From assembly GCA_963823675.1 (NCBI GenBank), contig CAWGMT010000019.1:50167-114166 (forward strand): 64,000 nt of DNA. Direction: 5' to 3'. The stretch is from CAWGMT01 sp963823675 (lineage in GTDB: Bacteria > Planctomycetota > Planctomycetia > Isosphaerales > Isosphaeraceae). The notes below the pieces were generated by a model. It was not told the origin of the DNA. It did no database searches and saw only the letters and a program-made list of their open reading frames with translations. Shown one piece after another: positions 34,785 to 43,523 of the stretch; within the stretch, counting starts at the first letter, position 1; every line of letters begins with the position of its first letter. The position numbers were made by a program, and so were the translations under genes.

Positions 34785-37700
34785 ATGAAAATATTTCTCT
34801 CCTATGCACGTGGTGATGACGAGCCGTTTGTGCGTCGGCTGTACGAGGACCTGACGAAGGCCAAGTTCGACGTCTGGTTCGATCGCGTCAACATGCCGTC
34901 GCGCGGGTTGACGTTTCACCAGGAAATCCGAGAGGCGATTACTCAGCGTGATCGACTGCTGCTGGTGGTTGGACCGCAGGCGGTCAAATCCGAGTACGTG
35001 CGTCAAGAATGGCAATACGCGTGGTTCGATGCCGAGAAGGTCGTCACGCCCATCCTGAGACTTGGCGACTACCCACTACCGATTCCCGAGCTCGCACTGC
35101 TGCACTGCGAAGACTTCCGAAATGACGCGGAATACCAACAGCATCTCAAGGAGCTTATTCGCATCTTGCAGGAACCTGTTCCGCCGATGGGACAAGTCAT
35201 CGGTGCCCCTGCACTGCCAGCTCACTTCCTCACGCGAACGGATCGGCTGATCTCCCTTCGTGATGCGTTACGCTCGGGGCTGGATAGTCCTGCTCCGCTC
35301 GGTGGGACTGCGATTCACCACCAGTTCCACGGCATTGCGTCTGTCTCCCGGCAGGTGGGACTGCATGGCATGGGCGGGATCGGCAAGAGCGTATTGGCCA
35401 ACCTACTCGCGCGTGACCGCGAAGTTCGCAAAGCGTTTCCCGATGGCATTGTCTGGATAGGGCTCGGTTCGTTGCCGAACATCACGTCCTTGATGCAGCG
35501 TGTCCATCAGCAACTGGGTGGCGACGGCCTCTTCACATCGGAACATGAGGGCCAGCAGAAGCTGAAGGAAATCTTGGCCAACAAGGCCGTGCTGTTGGTC
35601 ATCGATGACGTCTGGCATCGGAAGGATGTCGATGCCTTCAACGTTCTCGGTCCCCGTTGCCGGGCGCTCATCACGACGCGCGATGCCCAACTGCTGACTT
35701 CAATGGGCAGCACGCCTCATCTCTTGCAACTCCTAACTGATGACGAAGCACTGCGATTGCTGGCCACAACCATTGGGCAACAAGTCAGCCAACTCCCCCC
35801 GGAAGCCCATTTGCTGCTTCGAGAGTGTGGTCGACTTCCCCTTGCAGTCGCATTGGCGGGGGGCATGATCGCCGCTGACAACATGCCGTGGGCGAAACTC
35901 CTTACAGCCTTTCAACGACACAGACTGGAATTCTTCCGCGACGATCAAAGAAACCCTCAGCACCAAGACCTGCTGCGGATGATTGAAGTCAGCGTGCAAA
36001 CGCTATCGTCCGTCGAACAATCGAGGCTGATCGAACTGGGGGTCTTCCCGCAGGACGAAGCCGTCCCTGAAACAACAATTGTTACGCTCTGGGAACACTC
36101 AGGCAGCCTGGATGACCTCGATACGACCTCGCTGTTGAACCGTCTCAAACAGCGGTCGCTGATCCAGATTACAAAGACTGACAAAACTCCTGCTGGATCA
36201 GTCGGCGAAATCTCGCTGCACTCCTTGATCCAAGACTATTGCTTGGCCCGTGCTATCAAGGAATTGGGTGGCGAAGCGGCTCTGCACCAGAAACTCCTGG
36301 ATGCATACCAAAACCGGTGCCTCAACGGCTGGTGGTCCGGGCCGAATGATGGATACTATTTCCAGCACTTGCGGCATCATCTGATCGCCGCAGGTCGCGA
36401 TGACGAAGCCCTCGCTCTGTTGATGAACTTCGACTGGCTTCAAGCCAAGACGCATGCGGGATTGATATCAGATCTCTGCCACGAGATGTTTGAAGCCGGC
36501 CAGGCGACGGACTTGCTTTCGACCGACGGACTTGGATGGTGGTACTATTTTGTGCGATCAAATCCACAGTTCCTTCATCAATACCCTCACTGCTTCTTCC
36601 AGCAAGCTTTCAATGAGCCGGTCGATAGTCCGGTCAGTCGCGCCGCACAACAAGCGTGGTCGGCAGTGACTCAGGGTATTGTTCACGTCCCACACGTCCC
36701 AATCGCGATCCTGGAATGGACCAATCGACATCAAGACTGGCAACCACCTGCTTGTTTAATGACCCTCATCGGCCATACAGCGCTTATCGGAGGTGTGGCT
36801 TGCTCCCCCGATGGGCGAATACTCGTCTCGGGTGATCAGGACAGGACTGTAAAGGTCTGGGATGCTCAAACGGGCGCGGGTCTACACACTTTGACTGGTC
36901 ACACGGGATGGGTCAGAAGCGTAGCCTGTTCCGCCGACGGGATGACGGTCGTCTCTGGTGCCGAGGATGAGGCCGCCAAAGTCTGGGACGCCCAGCGCGG
37001 CGAGTGCCGCCATACCCTCACGGGCCACACGGGTTATGTCTTGAGTGTGGCGTTTGCCACCGATGGAAAAACACTGGTTACAGGGTCAAAAGACAACACG
37101 GTGAAGATCTGGTCGAGTTCAAAGGGTGCATGTTTGCAAACGCTCATCGGCCACAGGAACACTGTCAACAGCGTTGCATGTTCGGGCGATGCACGTGTCG
37201 TCGTCTCAGGGTCTGATGACGGAGATGTAAGAGTCTGGGACAGCGAAACTGGCCAATGCCTGCTGACACTCTCCGAACACGAGGACCGTGTTTATTCTGT
37301 GGCTGTTACCGTGGACGGACGAATGATCATCTCTGGTTCGCAGGACAAGAAGGTCAAGGTCTGGGATGCTCGTTCTGGTGCGTGCTTACGCACTTTCACT
37401 GGCCACAAGGAAAACGTCACGAGCGTAGCTTGCTCTGCCGACGGGCGAATAATCATCTCTGCATCGCGAGACATGGTGAGGCTATGGGACATCCAGACCG
37501 GAGCGTGTCTGCGGACACTCATTAACGGTGGAAGCTTGATAGCCTGCTCTGCTGATGGACGCATGTGTGTTTCGAATGCAGATGGTTACACAGTAAAAGT
37601 CTGGGACATCATGGCTGAAGTGAGCCGTCCGCCCCTCGCTGGCCATGCGGGCTGTGTAACCAAACTGGATTGTTCCGAAGACGGGCGAATGGTTTTCTCG

Positions 37701-38342
37701 GGTTCATATGACGGGACGGTTGAGATTTGGGACGTCCCGACTGGCAACTGTTTACGTACTCTCCCTCGCCACAACCGCACGGGCTGGGATCACACGATCC
37801 GCAGTCTGGCGTGCACTGGCGACGGGCAGACGCTCGTTTCGCTGTCTGGCAGAATGATCAAATTCTGGAATGTCGAGACTGGCGAGTGTCGTCTGACCAA
37901 CACCATCACCGACTGCTCACCTGATGCTGTCGCTTTCTCCGCCGACGAGCGTCTGCTCTACTCGTGGCCATATGACGAGTGTCTTGATAACCACGACAAC
38001 TTGCTGAAGGTATGGGATACCGAAACCGGCGCATGCTTGGCAACACACCCCAAGAAGTCCAACGAAGCCCAGACGCTTTTGGCGGAGGTTTTAGATCACA
38101 GTACGAAACGAAGACGAAAACGAAGCGGACTAAGTGCTGAAGTCGTCTCCGGGAATCTGGTGGTCAATACCTTCGTCAACGTTCCCGGATGTGCTGCGTC
38201 AGCGACCGTGCCTACCCAGCAGCTCACCGCTCCTGGTCCGTTCTGGAATGCTCTCGGTCCTCTGTTCGAAGCCCGTATTGTCGCCTTCACCGCCAGCGGT
38301 GAGTCTCACTGGTTCCGTATTCGCCACCGAAATGAGACATGA
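34785..38342 (+). CDS. TIR / NB-ARC (STAND) / WD40-repeat protein, candidate defence NLR
   Basis: 1185 residues from ATG 34785 (MKIFLSYARGDDEPFVRRLY, the usual TIR beginning; an upstream in-frame Met at 34734 adds 17 unlikely residues). Residues 1-130 are a TIR domain with SEYVRQEW supplying the Glu that is catalytic in NAD-cleaving TIRs. Then an NB-ARC ATPase: P-loop GMGGIGKS near 195, Walker B VLLVIDDVW near 268, RALITTRD sensor, GRLPLAVALAGG, and a winged-helix region. From about 655 at least ten WD40 repeats (GHTALIGGVACSPDGRILVS and VKVWDAQTGA types). Known relatives act as invader sensors that deplete NAD; here the role is inferred. It lies alone between tRNA-Leu scars A and B, is intact, and is less GC-rich than the backbone. 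Confidence 0.88.
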   Translation: MKIFLSYARGDDEPFVRRLYEDLTKAKFDVWFDRVNMPSRGLTFHQEIREAITQRDRLLLVVGPQAVKSEYVRQEWQYAWFDAEKVVTPILRLGDYPLPIPELALLHCEDFRNDAEYQQHLKELIRILQEPVPPMGQVIGAPALPAHFLTRTDRLISLRDALRSGLDSPAPLGGTAIHHQFHGIASVSRQVGLHGMGGIGKSVLANLLARDREVRKAFPDGIVWIGLGSLPNITSLMQRVHQQLGGDGLFTSEHEGQQKLKEILANKAVLLVIDDVWHRKDVDAFNVLGPRCRALITTRDAQLLTSMGSTPHLLQLLTDDEALRLLATTIGQQVSQLPPEAHLLLRECGRLPLAVALAGGMIAADNMPWAKLLTAFQRHRLEFFRDDQRNPQHQDLLRMIEVSVQTLSSVEQSRLIELGVFPQDEAVPETTIVTLWEHSGSLDDLDTTSLLNRLKQRSLIQITKTDKTPAGSVGEISLHSLIQDYCLARAIKELGGEAALHQKLLDAYQNRCLNGWWSGPNDGYYFQHLRHHLIAAGRDDEALALLMNFDWLQAKTHAGLISDLCHEMFEAGQATDLLSTDGLGWWYYFVRSNPQFLHQYPHCFFQQAFNEPVDSPVSRAAQQAWSAVTQGIVHVPHVPIAILEWTNRHQDWQPPACLMTLIGHTALIGGVACSPDGRILVSGDQDRTVKVWDAQTGAGLHTLTGHTGWVRSVACSADGMTVVSGAEDEAAKVWDAQRGECRHTLTGHTGYVLSVAFATDGKTLVTGSKDNTVKIWSSSKGACLQTLIGHRNTVNSVACSGDARVVVSGSDDGDVRVWDSETGQCLLTLSEHEDRVYSVAVTVDGRMIISGSQDKKVKVWDARSGACLRTFTGHKENVTSVACSADGRIIISASRDMVRLWDIQTGACLRTLINGGSLIACSADGRMCVSNADGYTVKVWDIMAEVSRPPLAGHAGCVTKLDCSEDGRMVFSGSYDGTVEIWDVPTGNCLRTLPRHNRTGWDHTIRSLACTGDGQTLVSLSGRMIKFWNVETGECRLTNTITDCSPDAVAFSADERLLYSWPYDECLDNHDNLLKVWDTETGACLATHPKKSNEAQTLLAEVLDHSTKRRRKRSGLSAEVVSGNLVVNTFVNVPGCAASATVPTQQLTAPGPFWNALGPLFEARIVAFTASGESHWFRIRHRNET

Positions 38343-38424
38343 CCTTGCTGTTCCTGAAAACGATAGGGCGCATCGTGAGTGGACGTCCGGACTATGGGTC
38401 GTCATGAAGGAAATCGCGTTACGA

Positions 38425-38628
38425 TCAGTCGCTACGCGAAATGAGGTGGCGACGGCAGGACCCATCGAAGTTCGTCAACGGTGGGTGACTGCAACGCGAG
38501 TGCCCTGATACCGCGCAGAAAAAGTTCAATAGCCGTCCTGTCGCCCCGAGTAGGAAACGAATTTCTTCGCCGTGAATAGTCCGCTGCAATTCAGCTTCAT
38601 CAGGAATGACAAAGCCCTCTTTCCGCAC
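38425..38628 (-). pseudogene. Unrecognised small protein fragment
   Basis: MRKEGFVIPDEAELQRTIHG, then EEIRFLLGATGRLLNFF looks like real protein for about 37 residues, then becomes Cys/Ser/Arg-rich like a shadow. I do not know the family. It lies between convergent-side remnants in the 540-bp space after the STAND gene. Confidence 0.3.
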
Positions 38629-38674
38629 ATCTGGGGCTAATTATCTTTGAATTTGCAACACCTTGTCTGACAAC

Positions 38675-38880
38675 GACTTAGGCCATCCGGTACACCAAGA
38701 ACGCCCGTCCATTAAAGCACGTATGCGGCACCAAATATATGACGTAAACCCTTGGTAAGTCAGAGATATCGAATGGAAATTCGCCCCAGATGTGCGGAAC
38801 GTCCGACAAAGGAGATTCGACGGCGGTAATACTTCACCGTCCTCAAGGATTACCAGATACTGAGGGAAAGAAACTTAAAA
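38675..38880 (-). pseudogene. Broken unknown gene
   Basis: The minus strand gives SQYLVILEDGEVLPPSNL and, after a frameshift near 38825, ESPLSDVPHIWGEFPFDISD with LPRVYVIYLVPHTCFNGRAF and VYRMA before a stop. Both parts read like ordinary protein, yet no single frame joins them and no start remains. The family is not recognised. The 14-mer CCCCAGATGTGCGG recurs on the plus strand near 38785 and, as its complement, in the fragment just downstream, hinting at duplication. Confidence 0.35.
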
Positions 38881-38884
38881 ACGA

Positions 38885-39823
38885 ATGTTCGCGCCATTGG
38901 CAAAATTCATTGATTGGTCAGCTCTTCAGATGGCATACGTCGTTGCTCCGCTGAGACACGCGCCTGAGTCAAAATGGAGATTGGCCGAAGCGCTCGAATT
39001 TCTGAATGGGCCGGACTTTTTTCCCGCCGCAAGCGATCCGGCGCGGATTGAATTTGATGGGCGGCGGCATTTCAGATTTCCCACGCCGCGCCCGAGTGAA
39101 GACGAGGAGAACAACATCGTGTATGGCCGGCTCTATCGGTGTGCGGAACACTGGCAGGAAAGGCCGGTGATCATTCTATTGGATGGCAATCCTGCCGTCG
39201 GTTATCACTCCGGGTTTCCGTTGATTGCCCGTCGGTTCAATTGGGCAGGATTCAATGTGGCTCTATTGGTCGCTCCCTACCAACTTCAACGCCGTCCGCG
39301 CCGACCCATTGAAGAGAATTGTTTGGAGTTCGCGCGGGCTATGGCGCAGAACGTCGCCGAGATTCGCGCGCTGACCGGCTGGCTGCTTGATGAAGGTTGC
39401 CCATCCATGGCGCTTCTGGGTTTTTCGTTTGGGGGATGGCTTGCGGGATTGACTGCGTGCAGCGATACGCGCATCGCCTGTGCCGTTCTGACTGTGCCCG
39501 GTGTGCGCATGAGGTGCTGCCAGCCGGTCGTCTGGCGGCGTGTTCGGGAAGCACTTCAGGCTCTGAGGTCGGCACACGAAGCGATGGATACGACCCGGTT
39601 GAATCTGATTTTGTCCACGCCAGTCATCCCGAAAGAAAATATTTTGTTGATTGAAGGAATCCATGATTTGTTCGCGGAGAGGCAACCGATCGAGGAGCTT
39701 TGGCAAAAGTGGCAGCAGCCGGAAATCTGGCGATTGCCTCATGGCCATGTTAGTGCGCAGTTCGTGCTGGGCTTAATGGGGCGCGTGCTTGACTGGATGG
39801 CACCGAGGTTGGAAGCCGGTTGA
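38885..39823 (+). CDS. Alpha/beta-hydrolase family protein (ABHD18-like)
   Basis: 312 residues, MFAPLAKFIDWSALQMAYVV. The nucleophile elbow is GFSFGGW (Ser near residue 182), the acid probably in LIEGIHDLFAER and the His in RLPHGHVSAQF, all in order and spacing for an alpha/beta hydrolase; the size fits the ABHD18/DUF2048 group. The substrate is unknown (ester or lipid). It has no signal peptide. It ends 70 bp before a hairpin (39893-39920) that I take as its terminator. Just after the stop the phrase SAKFID recurs (15 identical bases, GGCAAAATTCATTGA), possibly the beginning of a second, lost copy. It sits between the STAND gene and scar B on the same strand. Confidence 0.75.
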   Translation: MFAPLAKFIDWSALQMAYVVAPLRHAPESKWRLAEALEFLNGPDFFPAASDPARIEFDGRRHFRFPTPRPSEDEENNIVYGRLYRCAEHWQERPVIILLDGNPAVGYHSGFPLIARRFNWAGFNVALLVAPYQLQRRPRRPIEENCLEFARAMAQNVAEIRALTGWLLDEGCPSMALLGFSFGGWLAGLTACSDTRIACAVLTVPGVRMRCCQPVVWRRVREALQALRSAHEAMDTTRLNLILSTPVIPKENILLIEGIHDLFAERQPIEELWQKWQQPEIWRLPHGHVSAQFVLGLMGRVLDWMAPRLEAG

Positions 39824-39892
39824 AAAAACAACGCATGATTGCGCTCTCGGCAAAATTCATTGACCGGTGTGTCCCTCATGGAGCGCGGAAAC

Positions 39893-39920
39893 GCGCCGTT
39901 CCATTTCGGTGGAACGGCGC
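39893..39920 (+). terminator. Hairpin, probable terminator of the hydrolase gene
   Basis: GCGCCGTTCC and GGAACGGCGC form a perfect 10-bp stem with loop ATTTCGGT. Only a short T-poor tail (TGTTCAAGTT) follows before the MITE, which inserted 4 bp downstream and may have removed the T-run. Confidence 0.55.
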
Positions 39921-39923
39921 TGT

Positions 39924-40133
39924 TCAAGTTGTGTCGGTAACAATTGCCGAGGGTACCACTCTGCTAGTCATGAGGGCACCACCTGTGACACAGGCATGGC
40001 ACATTCTCGTTGACCCAAACGCCCTCAGCACAAAATGAAGGGCGTTTGGGCCAACGAGAATGCTCTCGGGGAGGGCTGGTACCCGGTCATTGTCAAAGTG
40101 GTACCCTTTCCGGCTGTAAACGACATCAAGTTG
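39924..40133. mobile_element. 194-bp IS21-type MITE (39932-40125) with 8-bp target duplication
   Basis: The element begins TGTCGGTAACAATTGCCGAG and its other end, read inward, begins TGTCGTTTACAGCCGGAAAG. Both ends carry GGGTACCAC followed by a second, similar box. They match the right and left ends of the complete IS21 element at 44625-49046, in inverted order. TCAAGTTG directly flanks it on both sides (39924-39931 and 40126-40133). Inside, 40002-40062 folds into a near-perfect hairpin (CATTCTCGTTG/CAACGAGAATG and CCCAAACGCCCT/AGGGCGTTTGGG). It encodes nothing, so the transposase must act in trans. Confidence 0.85.
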
Positions 40134-40517
40134 AGCGGAACGATTCTGGGATGCGACCAGCGGCGATTGTCTCAAGGTGTTTCAGGGACAGCGAGATGTT
40201 TCGGCCATCGCCGCGGGTGACTATCGCTTTCCGTGGCGAGCGGTACAACGCGGCCTCGACACCGTCGTCGAATCGTCCCAGGATGGTAGGCCGTTGGCAT
40301 GGCTTCCCGCGCAGTCCTCGGCTGGGGGTCCTTTGCTACTACTCTTCGTTCGGGGAGAACTTGGGTCATGCCAGTGGGCAAGTATTTGCGTCTCTTCGTG
40401 CTTGAAGGCAAGCCCGGACACTGACCGCAACGCAGGGGTCGTCAACATCAACTCCGTGTGGTAACGTTCCTGACGCTCAGACGACCTGGAAGGCTGCGAT
40501 TTGCCTTAAGCCGGTAG
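40134..40517. other. Gene-free stretch between MITE and scar B
   Basis: I see no recognisable protein in any frame; base composition is moderate and open frames overlap each other heavily. Confidence 0.4.
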
Positions 40518-40722
40518 TACCGAAGGTGGGACTTGAACCCACACCCTCTTGCGAGGACCGGATTTTGAGTCCGGTACGTCTGCCATACTCGTGGTATTGG
40601 AAACACGTTGTGGTGACACTTAAAGGCTTTGATTGCAAGGCAGTTACGATACTGCTTTGACGCACGTATATTGTAGCCGCATTGGGCTGATATTGCCAAT
40701 CCTGTTCCCATTTTGTTCCCAA
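40518..40722 (-). other. Integration scar B: 68-nt tRNA-Leu 3' part and integrase-tail remnant
   Basis: The minus strand 40585-40518 is the 3' 68 nt of a tRNA-Leu(CAA): end of the D arm (TGGCAGACG), anticodon arm, variable arm (TCCTCGCAAGAGGG), T arm (GTGGGTTCAAGTCCCAC) and acceptor strand CTTCGGT with discriminator A; the 5' part and CCA are absent. Upstream, 40722-40586, is the shared remnant MGTKWEQDWQYQPNAA. Not a functional tRNA. It is in direct orientation with scar A, 6.3 kb away, so the STAND and hydrolase genes lie between direct repeats. Confidence 0.65.
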
Positions 40723-40779
40723 ATCGGTCAGCCGGTTGACACCTGACTATCTAGGTGGGGGCGGCAGTGCATCATGGCC

Positions 40780-40956
40780 GCCGATGCGATGTCGGGGGGC
40801 TCAGGATCGCGTCGTAATCGACGACGTTGCACAACACCGTCGTCCGGTTCTCGTCAAAGCGTAAGTAAGCGGAAAGCGTTGGGCATGACCACAAAAGCCA
40901 TCTGTGAGCTGGTTAAGCGGCGGTTGAAGGATGCTGGGTTGGGTGGATTACTTTAG
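40780..40956 (+). pseudogene. Tyrosine recombinase (integrase) fragment
   Basis: Reads ALGMTTKAICELVKRRLKDA then GLGGLL stop. This resembles the stretch just before the SPHSFR catalytic motif in a planctomycete integrase group (VKRRLKDAGLxxxLSPHSFR). The catalytic Arg/His/Tyr part is missing: the stop falls exactly where LSPHSFR should begin, next to the 3' end of the helicase gene on the other strand. Probably cut when the helicase operon arrived. Confidence 0.5.
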
Positions 40957-43467
40957 ATTTCGCAATGCCTTTGAGTAGCCACTCAGGAAATCAGTTACAG
41001 CAAGGCGATGGGTATCGATCATCTGTTGGATGTGCGGCATCGATAAATCGTTAAAATTTTGCCCTTCAAAAGCTTTAAAGAATTCTTTGATCGACTTGGT
41101 GAGCTGTTTCAATTCGGTAACCCGCGTGGCCTCTACGTGATGCGTGAAACTTGCGGCACTTTGCACGACATGCGTAGGGTGTATAACAATACGTTTGACC
41201 TTCATCCCCTGGTAATGTTTTTCAAACCAGGCACTTGAGCGATTCATTTGCTCGGCTTCACGCTTGTCTATCTCAGCACGTTGCGTGTCAACCTCGCTTT
41301 TGCACTCCCAAAGCAGATATTGCGTGGCATCGAGTGCCCAGAGATTATCCGGTCCTTCTTTCCATTGCTTGTCGGGCCGCTCCCCGGCAAAACCGATGGC
41401 CCGGCTAAGTTCATTTAACGCCTGTTCAAACTTATCGGCTTTGGTGCCGAAGACAAGGGAATTGAGGATGTCCGACACGCGGACGTCAAGGTCGGCGTAG
41501 CTTCCGCACTCGCGAATCCATTCCGCTATCCGTTCCACCCGGCCTTGGCTTATGACGGTCAGTTTGGCTACGGTGACACCTGTTGGCGGGCGTAGTAGCA
41601 TGGGGTTGGCTTTGTGGGCAGCAACCTGAAGCCGCTGCGATTCCTGGCGGTTAGATTGGTAGTGATAACGAGCCATTTCCTGCAAATACCACCCCTTGTC
41701 GTCGAGGTTGACGGAACCATTGTCTAAAAGACGTTGGAGCATGGAGCTTGCACTGGCATAATCGCCAGCGTTGAAAGCCTGCTCGGCGGCCAGTTCGGCG
41801 GCGTACAGGCGTAGGATACCCTCATTGGCTCCAGAGGGAGTCACCTTCTCCATTTGCTCGGCGTAAAATGCCTTCCAATCCGCATCGCGGCGAAGGCATT
41901 GCCTCAGCAGACCATTAAAAGCATCTGCGTGTTTTGTCCCGTCCTGAATCTCCTGCTTGGCCATATCGGCGATTTCCAGCCCCAGCTCAATTTGGGCGGC
42001 CGACTGCGGCGACAAAAAGCGTCGAGACGATTTCTCGCGAATTAGCCTGATGAGGTCAGTGCCGATCATCACAACTACCGAGTAATCTTTTTCACCACGA
42101 ACGCTACGGCCCATCCCTTGCTCAACAGAGCGAACGGTTCGCATAAGCGTGGCGTCGCTGTCGGGTCGGCAAAGCTCCTGGTAGAGATCGACCAAACTTT
42201 CTGAAAAGGGTTTTGAGTCGAAAAGCAATATCCGGCATGTATCATCGGGAAGGTCTATGCCGTCGTACCTATTTACCAGTACGACCGTTTGTTCAAACTG
42301 ATTGTTTTTCAACTTTTCAATAGCTGCTGCGACCGTGGCCTTATCCGTCACTGCCGCACCATATGCTGCCCAATCCTTTGAGCGTGCAAAGCTCGGTGTG
42401 AGGGCAACAACACCATGACGCCGCTGCTGATTAGGCTTAGCAAAACCGTTTACCATCTCTTCACGCCCGAGATCATCATGGATGAGCGAAGGGAGCAGCA
42501 CCATCTTTTCCCCAGACCATTTTTCCTTCGCATAGGTCAGCGGCTGGGTGATAGTATCCGGGTCGAGCTGCAAGCCTTTCACGAGAAACGCATCATCGGT
42601 GACAGTGGCGGACATGAAAATACGATGATTGGCAGTCCAATACGAACCATACGCGGAGAGCGGGGCAACATAGGGTTCAATTTCGATGGACGTGCCGGAC
42701 ACTACACATTGGCATTGGCCGAGGATGTCTTTGAGGAGCGGCCATGCGAATTTGATCGAATCGCGATGTGCGTTTGCTGATAAGATTCGGGCTGCGTCGG
42801 CTTCGCGAGGGAGCCAGGCCCAGTAGGGAACAGGCAACAAGGCATCGCGTTGATGATTGCACACGTCGGCAAAAGTGCCAACGCCTTGTAATTCGAGGTC
42901 CTGGGCAAACAGCGTGAGTAACGCATGGTAGGCGGGTTCTTCCTTCGGAATGCGAAGGCGGCACGATTCGCGAATGCTGTCGGCACACGCATGGGCGTCG
43001 TCCATGAGGAAAGTGCCGATGGTGACGGACTGCCGGTTCAGCTTGAATTTGGTTAAGCCGTTGAAAAGCTTGTGCACCGACGTTACTAGGATTTTGTCGC
43101 CGCTTAGAAACTCATCTGGAAGCTCATTCGGGGCATTGCATGTAAAAATTCCGAACTGCTTAGCCTGTTCGCATGTTTGGTCAATGAGATAATTATCAGG
43201 GCATAGATATACGGCTGGCCCTTTGCCAGCATTCAGGCGGGCTTGCAGCATAAGCAGGCCGATCAGCGTTTTGCCCTGACCGGTGTGCAGCTTGACGATA
43301 ATGTCGCGGGTAGTGTGATGATTGCTGAACCAGGCGGAGAGCACGGCGATTTGAGCTGGTCTTAACGGCCCTTTGTCGTGAGCACGGTCGAGCGTGTCAT
43401 AAAGCTTAACCGGATCGGTCTGCTTTTCTGCTGGTCGGCCAGTAAGTCGCTTCTTGAAATCAACCAC
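40948..43467 (-). CDS. DEAD/DEAH-like helicase with predicted C-terminal PD-(D/E)XK nuclease
   Basis: About 840 residues. Superfamily-2 motifs: KLHTGQGKT (I), SVHKLF (Ib-like), MDDAH (II, DDAH), FMSATV (III) and VEQGMGRSVRGEKD (VI). A TPR-like helical stretch follows (NAGDYASASSMLQRLLDNGS). Near residue 740, GPDNLWALDATQYLLWECKS has the PD...ExK layout of restriction-type nucleases. I choose GTG 43467 with TGAGG 9 bases upstream over the TTG at 43482, which overlaps that site. It is the second gene of an operon: the HEPN-like gene ends 57 bp upstream of this start. Probably a nucleic-acid-processing defence protein; the closest named system is not evident to me. Confidence 0.85.
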   Translation of the reverse strand: MVDFKKRLTGRPAEKQTDPVKLYDTLDRAHDKGPLRPAQIAVLSAWFSNHHTTRDIIVKLHTGQGKTLIGLLMLQARLNAGKGPAVYLCPDNYLIDQTCEQAKQFGIFTCNAPNELPDEFLSGDKILVTSVHKLFNGLTKFKLNRQSVTIGTFLMDDAHACADSIRESCRLRIPKEEPAYHALLTLFAQDLELQGVGTFADVCNHQRDALLPVPYWAWLPREADAARILSANAHRDSIKFAWPLLKDILGQCQCVVSGTSIEIEPYVAPLSAYGSYWTANHRIFMSATVTDDAFLVKGLQLDPDTITQPLTYAKEKWSGEKMVLLPSLIHDDLGREEMVNGFAKPNQQRRHGVVALTPSFARSKDWAAYGAAVTDKATVAAAIEKLKNNQFEQTVVLVNRYDGIDLPDDTCRILLFDSKPFSESLVDLYQELCRPDSDATLMRTVRSVEQGMGRSVRGEKDYSVVVMIGTDLIRLIREKSSRRFLSPQSAAQIELGLEIADMAKQEIQDGTKHADAFNGLLRQCLRRDADWKAFYAEQMEKVTPSGANEGILRLYAAELAAEQAFNAGDYASASSMLQRLLDNGSVNLDDKGWYLQEMARYHYQSNRQESQRLQVAAHKANPMLLRPPTGVTVAKLTVISQGRVERIAEWIRECGSYADLDVRVSDILNSLVFGTKADKFEQALNELSRAIGFAGERPDKQWKEGPDNLWALDATQYLLWECKSEVDTQRAEIDKREAEQMNRSSAWFEKHYQGMKVKRIVIHPTHVVQSAASFTHHVEATRVTELKQLTKSIKEFFKAFEGQNFNDLSMPHIQQMIDTHRLAVTDFLSGYSKALRNLK

Positions 43468-43523
43468 CTGAAAAGTCCTCAATGTGTGGTTGCAAAAGAG
43501 CCAGGAAGCAGGCCGGATACGTC

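Noticed and set aside
39893..40062. One large terminator region after the hydrolase
   Set aside because: The second hairpin lies inside the MITE, as its ends and target duplications show, and belongs to that element.
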